Assembly: GCA_014379885.1 (NCBI GenBank)
Contig: JACMKW010000596.1
Coordinates: forward strand, 1 to 12,811
Source: Rhizobacter sp.
GTDB taxonomy: Bacteria; Pseudomonadota; Gammaproteobacteria; Burkholderiales; Burkholderiaceae
Length of the DNA stretch: 12,811 bases
Direction: 5' to 3'
Shown: positions 7,325 through 12,811 of the stretch, piece after piece
Position numbering within the stretch: the stretch's first letter is position 1
Layout: each line of letters begins with the position of its first letter
Position numbers and translations under genes: made by a program
Notes under the pieces: generated by a model
The model's input: only the letters and a program-made list of their open reading frames with translations
Told to the model about the DNA's origin: nothing
The model's database searches: none

Positions 7325-7978
7325 ATGATCAAGCGAGGCAACCCACTGAATAGGTGTTTGATGCGCGTCGTCGTGCTGCTTGCCAGCTTGGCGCTCGTGG
7401 GGTGCGAAACCGCTGGCAAGCTGGGTACGGGGCTAGGCAACATGAGTGACAAAGCGCTGGAGACCATTGGCTTCAAGAAGCCTGAAGTGCCACAAGTGCC
7501 CGAGTTGCCGGAGTCCGCCAAGCCAGCGCGGCGCTTGAAACTGAGGCTTGCAGCCAGCGATTCACTCAACGTCGACGCGGCCGGGCGCTCCTTGTCACTG
7601 GTGGTTCGCGTCTACAAGTTGCGCAGCCCGGCGGCCTTTCTGAATGCGCCATATGAAACTTTCGGTAACAGCACCAAGGAGAAAGAGGTGCTTGCCGACG
7701 AACTGATTGAAAGCCGCGAGATCGTGTTGCTGCCGGGCCAGCAACAGCAGATCAACGAACGCTGGGCACGCGAGGCCACGCACATCGGTGTGGTGGCCAT
7801 GTTTCGGGCTCCGGCCGCCCAACGCTGGCGCTATGCATTCGAGCTGGAGACCTTTCAGCTTGACGAAGGCTTCGTATTGGGAGCGCATGCGTGTGCCCTG
7901 AGCGTTGCGTCGGGCGAGCCGGTAGGCATCACCAGTACGGCCATGAAACTCAACAACACGGCATGTGCCGCGAAGTAA
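7325..7978 (+). CDS. tssJ: TssJ outer-membrane lipoprotein (VasD/SciN family)
   Basis: TssJ anchors the T6SS membrane complex to the outer membrane and contacts the periplasmic part of TssM. With the ATG at 7325 the product has 217 residues. The hydrophobic stretch RVVVLLASLALVG ends at the lipobox Cys 27 (LVGC). A linker rich in Pro and Gly follows (about residues 28-68), then the beta-sandwich from LKLRLAAS on, with SLSLVVRVYKLRS, the REIVLLPGQ strand and HIGVVAMFR. The start is uncertain. An in-frame TTG at 7277 gives 233 residues with an implausible leader. An ATG at 7361 gives a minimal 14-residue signal peptide and has a modest TAGG upstream. The gene begins the right arm and ends 20 bases before tssK. 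Confidence 0.9.
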   Translation: MIKRGNPLNRCLMRVVVLLASLALVGCETAGKLGTGLGNMSDKALETIGFKKPEVPQVPELPESAKPARRLKLRLAASDSLNVDAAGRSLSLVVRVYKLRSPAAFLNAPYETFGNSTKEKEVLADELIESREIVLLPGQQQQINERWAREATHIGVVAMFRAPAAQRWRYAFELETFQLDEGFVLGAHACALSVASGEPVGITSTAMKLNNTACAAK

Positions 7979-7986
7979 CTCTTGCT

Positions 7987-7992
7987 GGAAGG
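7987..7992 (+). promoter_or_regulatory. Ribosome binding site for the TTG start of tssK
   Basis: GGAAGG lies 6 bases before the TTG at 7999-8001. The codons right after this TTG encode the conserved TssK N-terminus, so this site supports a TTG start rather than a later ATG. Confidence 0.75.
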
Positions 7993-7998
7993 TAGAAC

Positions 7999-9348
7999 TT
8001 GATTCCGACACCTAAGGTTCTGTGGGGCGAAGGCCTGTTCTTGCGGCCTCAGCACTTTCAGCAGCAAGACGCTTATCACGAGTGGCGCCTGGCACAAGCC
8101 GTGCGCGGCCTACACCCCTATGCCTGGGGCGTGCGAAGCGTGAAGGTCGACACCGATGCACTGCAGGCCGGCCGCCTGCGGCTGCTCGAGCTGCAAATGG
8201 TGCTGCCCGATGGCGAGTTCTACAACGCACCCGCCGAAGACGAACTGCCTGCGCCGCTCGCGCTGGACGCCGCCTTCGGGCAGGTCAACGAAGTGGTGCT
8301 GCATGCCGCCACCGCGCCGCTGCGCGCCAATGGCAGCAACTTCGCACCGAGCCGCGAAGAGGCCGACACGGCCACGCGCTACTACCAGGTGCAAAAAGAC
8401 ATTGAAGATCAGTTCACCGACGCCACGGCGGCACAGATCAGCGTGCTGGGCAAGTCGGTCAAACTGCTTGCAGAGCATGACCCTCGTGGTCACCTGGTGA
8501 CGATGCCCGTGCTGCGCGTGAGGCGCAATGCGACCGGGGGCTTCGAGCTGGACCCGCGCTACGTGCCACCCTCGCTGACCATCCAGGCCTCGCCGGTGAT
8601 GTTTCTCTACCTGCGCCGCCTGCTCGACGTGCTGCAGGCCAAGGTCGACGCACTCTATGGCTTTCACCGCGAGCCCTCGAAGAACGTCATCGAGTTCCGC
8701 TCGGGCGACGTGGCGTCGTTCTGGCTGCTCCACACCGCCAGCGGCGCCTACGCCTCGTTGTCGCACCTGATGCGCCACCCCGGCCTGCACCCGGAGCGGC
8801 TGTTCCAGCGCCTGCTGGAGCTGGCGGGCGCGTTGATGACCTTCTCCAAGGGCTTCACGTTGGCCGATCTGCCGGCCTATGACCACGCCAACCCCGGCCC
8901 CGCTTTCTTCAAGCTGGACCACGTGATACGCGAGCTGCTCGAAACGGTGATCTCCACGCGCTACTTCGCCATCGCGTTGTCGGAGGTGCGCCCTTCGTTC
9001 CACCAAGGCCGGCTCGACGCGCAGCAGATCACAGCAGGCACCAACCTCTACCTCGGCGTCAGCGCCACCATGGCTCCCGCCGAGCTGGTGGAAGCCGTGC
9101 CGCTGCGCTTCAAGATCGGTGCGCCTGAAGACGTTGAAAAACTTGTGCTCTCGGCCATGGCCGGTGTGCAACTCACACATGCGCCGCAAGTGCCAGCGGC
9201 CATCCCGGTGCGGCCCGGCAGCTACTACTTCGCCGTGGAGCCACGCGGCGCACTGTACGAACGAATGCTGCAAGCGCAGGCCGTGTCACTGTATGTGCCT
9301 AGCGGCATCGCAGATCTCAAACTTGAACTGATCGCCATCAACGCATGA
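7999..9348 (+). CDS. tssK: TssK baseplate-membrane complex adaptor (VasE/ImpJ family)
   Basis: TssK is a trimeric cytoplasmic protein related to phage receptor-binding proteins. It joins the TssEFG baseplate to TssL and TssM. The 449-residue product has the hallmark N-terminus PKVLWGEGLFLRPQHFQQQD at residues 5-24, with a normal family length and ending. Translation begins at TTG with GGAAGG 6 bases upstream; no in-frame ATG exists near enough to keep the conserved N-terminus. The last four bases (ATGA at 9345-9348) overlap the tssL start, indicating coupled translation. Other landmarks are a VPPSLTIQASP segment mid-protein and a GAPEDVEKLVLSAMAGV block in the C-terminal third. Confidence 0.96.
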   Translation: MIPTPKVLWGEGLFLRPQHFQQQDAYHEWRLAQAVRGLHPYAWGVRSVKVDTDALQAGRLRLLELQMVLPDGEFYNAPAEDELPAPLALDAAFGQVNEVVLHAATAPLRANGSNFAPSREEADTATRYYQVQKDIEDQFTDATAAQISVLGKSVKLLAEHDPRGHLVTMPVLRVRRNATGGFELDPRYVPPSLTIQASPVMFLYLRRLLDVLQAKVDALYGFHREPSKNVIEFRSGDVASFWLLHTASGAYASLSHLMRHPGLHPERLFQRLLELAGALMTFSKGFTLADLPAYDHANPGPAFFKLDHVIRELLETVISTRYFAIALSEVRPSFHQGRLDAQQITAGTNLYLGVSATMAPAELVEAVPLRFKIGAPEDVEKLVLSAMAGVQLTHAPQVPAAIPVRPGSYYFAVEPRGALYERMLQAQAVSLYVPSGIADLKLELIAINA

Positions 9349-10136
9349 ACGCTCAAGCTACTCAACCCCCTTCTCTGTTCAACGGCGGCACGCCAGGCTC
9401 GCTCACGCCCACCAGCGGCAGCACGCCACGCGAAGCACGCACCCTGCTTGACTTGATGTACGACGGCTTCTACCTGCTGTTTCTGCTGCGTGCCAAACAA
9501 GCCCCGGGCGAGGCCGAGACCTTCCGCTCGCACATCAAGGAGTTCCTCACCGGCGTGGAGCGCGGGGCCACCAAGCTTGGCAGCTCGGCCGAAGACGTGC
9601 ATCTGTGCAAGTACGCCTTCTGCGCCACGGTCGACGAGCTCATTCTGATGTCGCAGTTCAAGGTGCGCGACGCGTGGCAGCGCCAGCCGCTGCAGCTGCA
9701 ATTTTTCGGCGAGCAGTTGGCTGGTGAGCAATTCTTCGTGAAGCTGGAGGCGCTGCGCCGCGAGGGCGCCGCGCGCATCCAGATCCTGGAGGTTTTTCAC
9801 ATGTGCCTGCTGATGGGCTTTCAGGGCAAGTACATCATCGAAGGCAGCGAGAAGCTGAACTACCTCACTGCCAGATTGGGCGACGAAATCGCGCACCTCA
9901 AGGGCTCGCGTGCCACCTTTGCACCGCACTGGGCACCACCCGATCAAGTCACCAACCGGCTCAAGAACGAAGTGCCGCTGTGGGTCATTGCTTCGGTGTT
10001 TGCGCTGCTCGGCGTGCTGGCCTTCACCGGCCTGCGCTGGCAGCTTGCGCGCAGCACCGAGCGTGATCTGGCGGCCTATCAAGACGTTGTGAAACTCGCG
10101 CCGCAAGCAGCGCACGTGACGATCACCTTGCCATGA
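9345..10136 (+). CDS. tssL: TssL inner-membrane protein (DotU/IcmH family), short form
   Basis: TssL is a tail-anchored inner-membrane protein that pairs with TssM and binds TssK on the cytoplasmic side. The 263-residue product has a low-complexity N-terminus rich in Pro, Ser and Gly. The DotU domain follows: LLDLMYDGFYLLFLLRAKQAP (about residues 34-54, quoted in part as family signature), CKYAFCATVDELIL (88-101), an FGEQLAGEQFF segment and EVFHMCLLMGFQGKY (149-163). One membrane segment lies at about residues 210-231, and only some 30 residues follow it. There is no OmpA-like peptidoglycan-binding domain, so wall anchoring would need another protein. The start overlaps the tssK stop (ATGA). 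Confidence 0.95.
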   Translation: MNAQATQPPSLFNGGTPGSLTPTSGSTPREARTLLDLMYDGFYLLFLLRAKQAPGEAETFRSHIKEFLTGVERGATKLGSSAEDVHLCKYAFCATVDELILMSQFKVRDAWQRQPLQLQFFGEQLAGEQFFVKLEALRREGAARIQILEVFHMCLLMGFQGKYIIEGSEKLNYLTARLGDEIAHLKGSRATFAPHWAPPDQVTNRLKNEVPLWVIASVFALLGVLAFTGLRWQLARSTERDLAAYQDVVKLAPQAAHVTITLP

Positions 10137-10150
10137 GTTGCTGAATTCAA

Positions 10151-10169
10151 CCCGGTTCATCCGACCGGG
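10151..10169 (+). other. Small hairpin between tssL and vgrG
   Basis: CCCGGT (10151-10156) pairs with ACCGGG (10164-10169) around a 7-base loop. No T-run follows, so it is not a convincing intrinsic terminator; it could be a weak attenuator, an RNA-stability element or chance. It sits in the 91-base gap between tssL and vgrG, the largest gap of the right arm. Confidence 0.35.
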
Positions 10170-10215
10170 CGCGCGATGCGTACCACGGGGATGGAACGTG
10201 CAGCGAGACAGAGAG

Positions 10216-10221
10216 AGGGAG
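10216..10221 (+). promoter_or_regulatory. Ribosome binding site of vgrG
   Basis: AGGGAG stands 6 bases before the ATG at 10228-10230. It fixes the vgrG start and shows that vgrG is translated independently of tssL. Confidence 0.75.
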
Positions 10222-10227
10222 ATAACA

Positions 10228-12811
10228 ATGAACATTGCCACCGTGGCCCAGTCAGTGACCGAAGGCCTCAACCGCCTCAAGGCGCTGCTCAGCATCAGCC
10301 AGAACAAGCGGCTGATGCAGCTCGAAACGGCGCTGCCCAGCGCCTCGCTGGTGGTCGAGCGCGCGCAATGGCAAGAAGACCTGAGCGGCCTCGGTGCGCA
10401 AGCGCAGCCCTTGGCACCGCTGCTCGCCACGGTGGACTGCCTAAGCACCAGCGCGCACCTGGAGCTCAAGGCCCTGATCGGCGAGCAAATGAGCCTGCGC
10501 CTGATGTGCGCCGACGGCAGCTACCGCACATGGCATGGCTACGTGTCTCAGGCCGCCCAGCTCGGCAGTGATGGCGGCCTGGCTCGCTACCGCCTTCAGC
10601 TGGTGGCCTTCACTCACCTGCTCGGCTTGCGCCAAGACAGCCGAGTGTTCCTGGGCCAGCGTGCCGACGAGATCATCAGCATCGTCTTGCGTGCCTACCC
10701 GCAGGCCAACTTCAAGCTCGAACTCAGCCCCGAGGCGCTGAACGCGGCGCCCCTGCGCGGCACCACCACCCAATACCGCGAAACCGACGCTGCCTTCGTG
10801 GCCCGGCTGCTCAGCGAAGAGGGCTGGAACTGGCGCCTGCTTCATACCGACGACGGCAAGCCTCTCAGCGAGGCCAAGGCCGCCAAACATTGCCTGGTGA
10901 TCAGCGACGCGCAGGCCAAGCGCCCTGATCTGGGCGCTCTGCGTTTCGGCAAGCCCGACGTGCGTCAGTCTTTTGCAAAAGCGGGCTTGCCGGAAGACAC
11001 CATCACCTCTATCGCCGTCGCACGCAGCGTTCAACCCAATGCCGTCACCCAGGCTGCCTGGGACGCGCGCCAGCTGGCCGGCGTGAGCGCCGAGCAACGC
11101 AGCGCGCTGAGCGCAGGTGTTGTCCCCACGCTTGAGATCTACGACGGCCGTGGCGAACGCCGCTTTGCCGAGCACAACGCCGACGATGACCAGGCTCACA
11201 GCCCTCTGGCCGATGCCCGCGTCGCCCTCGCGCTCGCCCGCCACGACCTGCGCGCAAAGCAACTCAGCGGCGACAGCGCCGTGCGCACCCTCGCCCCCGG
11301 TGCCAACTTCACCCTCACCGAACACAGCCTCTATGGCGGCCTGACGGATCGCGCCGACAACCAGTTCGTCGTGCTCAGCGTGCGGCACGAAGCCGCCAAC
11401 AACCTTGGCAGCGAAGCAGCCCAGTTGCTCAAGAGCACCGAACTCGAAGCCGGCAGCTACTGCAACCACTTCAGCGCAGCTCCCGCTGCAGCCACCCTCG
11501 TCCCTGCGGACTACTCCAAGCCCTCTGCCCCCGGTGTGCAGACCGCGCTGGTCGTTGGCCACCCCGATGACGCTGTCACCACCGAACGCGATTTGCGCGT
11601 GCGCATCCAGTTCCCCTGGCAGCGTGGCAAAGCGCCCTTGGCCGGCGGCATCAGCGGCCCGCTGACACCAGGCCAGGAAGAAACCGGCCATGCACCCGGG
11701 AACGCCGCGGCCAGCCAGTGGGTGCGCGTTGCACAAGCCAGCGCGGGCGCCAACTGGGGCGCCGTCTTCATGCCACGCATCGGCACCGAAGTGCTGGTGG
11801 AGTTCGTCGAAGGTGACCTGGACCGCCCCCTCATCGTTGGCCAACTCCACAACGGCCAAGACGCTCTGCCGTGGCCGGCGGGTGTGGATTCGGGCGCCAA
11901 CCACCCCGGCACACTCTCCGGCTGGCACAGCCACACGCTCGACGGTGAAGGCATCAACCAGTGGGTGATCGACGACGCCACCAGCCAGCTGCGCATGCGC
12001 CTGGCAAGCCTTAGCCAGGGCAGCCCCTGGAGCGAGCTCAGCCTGGGCCACATCATTGGCCAGGGTGCACAGAGCAGCCAGCGTGGTGCCTGGCTCGGCA
12101 GCGGCTTCTACGCACACACCGACGGCTGGGCCAGCGTGCGCGCGGCCGAGGGCCTGTTGTTGAGCACCACGGCTCGCGCCGGCAGCTATGGCAGCGCGCA
12201 AGGCACGCAGATGGATGCACAAGAGGCAGTCGCCCAACTCAAGGGCGCGCAGCAACTGGGCCAGTCGTTGAGCGATGCGGCGCAGGCCCAGGGCGCGATG
12301 AAACTGGCCAGCCATGCCGCCAACGACAAGGAGGCGTTGCAAGGGCTCATCGCGGCCATCGACCCGAAGCTGCAAGGCAAACACGCAGTTGAGAAGACGG
12401 CAAACGGGCGCGAGGCCGGTGACGCGGTGGAGCAGTTCGCCGAGCCTTATGTGGTGATTGACACCCCCAGCGCCGCCATGGTGGCCAGCCCCGCCACGCT
12501 GGCCGTCTTCTCCGGGCAAGACACCAGCCTCACCGCCCAAGGCGACGTGCACGCCGCAGCCGCGCACACGGCGAGCCTCATCTCGGGGCAAACCACCAGC
12601 CTGTATACGCACCAGGGCGAGTTGCAGGCCATTGCGGCCAACGGCAACCTCTCATTGCGCGCGCACACCGATCAGCTGGAAATCCTGGCCGACAAGAGCA
12701 TCACCGTCGTCTCGGTCAATGACGAGATCACCATCACCGCCAGCCAGCGCATCGAGATGATTGGCGGCGACAGCAAGGTGGTGCTGGAGGGCGGCAACAT
12801 CGACTTCGTCA
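10228..12811 (+). CDS. vgrG: VgrG (TssI) spike protein with DUF2345 extension, 3' end outside window
   Basis: VgrG trimerises into the spike at the tip of the Hcp tube and carries effectors. I translated 861 codons from the ATG at 10228 without a stop; the gene continues past the edge. Residues about 30-390 match the gp27-like Phage_GPD part (with RGTTTQYRETDAAFVARLLSEEGW, given in part as landmark, near residue 180). Residues about 437-545 form the gp5-like OB fold (VQTALVVGHPDD, RVRIQFPWQ, ANWGAVFMPRIGTEVLVEF). SGWHSHTLDGEG at 564 opens the T6SS_Vgr segment, ending near GLLLSTTARAGS. A helical stretch rich in Ala and Gln spans about 650-735. From about 740 the DUF2345 beta-helix-like region begins (YVVIDTPSAAMV), with repeats such as ISGQTTSLYTHQGELQ. 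Effector cargo or a further C-terminal domain cannot be seen. The start has AGGGAG upstream. Confidence 0.95.
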   Translation, partial: MNIATVAQSVTEGLNRLKALLSISQNKRLMQLETALPSASLVVERAQWQEDLSGLGAQAQPLAPLLATVDCLSTSAHLELKALIGEQMSLRLMCADGSYRTWHGYVSQAAQLGSDGGLARYRLQLVAFTHLLGLRQDSRVFLGQRADEIISIVLRAYPQANFKLELSPEALNAAPLRGTTTQYRETDAAFVARLLSEEGWNWRLLHTDDGKPLSEAKAAKHCLVISDAQAKRPDLGALRFGKPDVRQSFAKAGLPEDTITSIAVARSVQPNAVTQAAWDARQLAGVSAEQRSALSAGVVPTLEIYDGRGERRFAEHNADDDQAHSPLADARVALALARHDLRAKQLSGDSAVRTLAPGANFTLTEHSLYGGLTDRADNQFVVLSVRHEAANNLGSEAAQLLKSTELEAGSYCNHFSAAPAAATLVPADYSKPSAPGVQTALVVGHPDDAVTTERDLRVRIQFPWQRGKAPLAGGISGPLTPGQEETGHAPGNAAASQWVRVAQASAGANWGAVFMPRIGTEVLVEFVEGDLDRPLIVGQLHNGQDALPWPAGVDSGANHPGTLSGWHSHTLDGEGINQWVIDDATSQLRMRLASLSQGSPWSELSLGHIIGQGAQSSQRGAWLGSGFYAHTDGWASVRAAEGLLLSTTARAGSYGSAQGTQMDAQEAVAQLKGAQQLGQSLSDAAQAQGAMKLASHAANDKEALQGLIAAIDPKLQGKHAVEKTANGREAGDAVEQFAEPYVVIDTPSAAMVASPATLAVFSGQDTSLTAQGDVHAAAAHTASLISGQTTSLYTHQGELQAIAANGNLSLRAHTDQLEILADKSITVVSVNDEITITASQRIEMIGGDSKVVLEGGNIDFV

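Noticed and set aside
8110..9273. 387-codon minus-strand open frame opposite tssK
   Set aside because: It is a shadow of tssK codon usage, rich in His, Gln, Arg and Val and without motifs.
9225..10469. 414-codon minus-strand open frame across tssL and the start of vgrG
   Set aside because: It spans three well-supported plus-strand genes, has no recognisable domain and no ribosome binding site that I could see.
12238..12480. Ala/Gln-rich segment of VgrG as a possible fused toxin
   Set aside because: It lies before the DUF2345 part, is low in complexity and looks like a helical linker common in DUF2345-type VgrG proteins, with no catalytic motif.
10441..12612. 723-codon open frame on the minus strand opposite vgrG
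   Set aside because: It is antisense to a clear VgrG frame. Its composition (Gly, Ala, Val, His, Gln in long runs without domain signatures) is what the complement of GC-rich codons gives.

Overview
The window is the core of a type VI secretion system (T6SS) locus from a high-GC proteobacterium. The protein style suggests a betaproteobacterium of the order Burkholderiales: a 168-residue Hcp of the MKDIYVKF type, a TPR lipoprotein ahead of tssB, and a VgrG with a DUF2345 extension. This placement is by recollection of families, not by a search. Nearly all of the sequence is coding, and I see no tRNA, rRNA, insertion sequence, CRISPR array or phage gene.

Layout. Two divergent arms leave a short control region at about 7057-7324. 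The left arm is on the minus strand and reads from right to left: a TPR lipoprotein gene (6415-7056), tssB (5867-6382), tssC (4376-5863), hcp/tssD (3810-4316), tssE (3215-3712), tssF (1329-3218), tssG (274-1365) and the first 75 codons of tssH/clpV (1-225, cut by the window edge). The right arm is on the plus strand: tssJ (about 7325-7978), tssK (7999-9348), tssL (9345-10136) and vgrG/tssI (from 10228, still open at 12811).

How the genes work together. The left arm encodes the contractile tail: sheath (TssB/TssC), inner tube (Hcp), baseplate (TssE/F/G) and the ATPase that recycles contracted sheath (ClpV). The right arm encodes membrane-complex parts (outer-membrane lipoprotein TssJ, inner-membrane TssL), the baseplate-to-membrane adaptor (TssK) and the puncturing spike (VgrG). 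TssM and TssA are needed for a complete T6SS but are not in the window, and vgrG sits directly after tssL where tssM is often found. No effector, immunity or PAAR gene is visible; any would lie beyond the right edge.

Points of most interest are a strong intrinsic terminator between hcp and tssE, inside what would otherwise be one operon; the tssL-vgrG junction without tssM; the TPR lipoprotein, whose best start is a GTG with a strong ribosome binding site; and the large unfinished VgrG. I found no convincing undescribed system. The long antisense open frames are explained by GC-rich codon usage in known T6SS genes.
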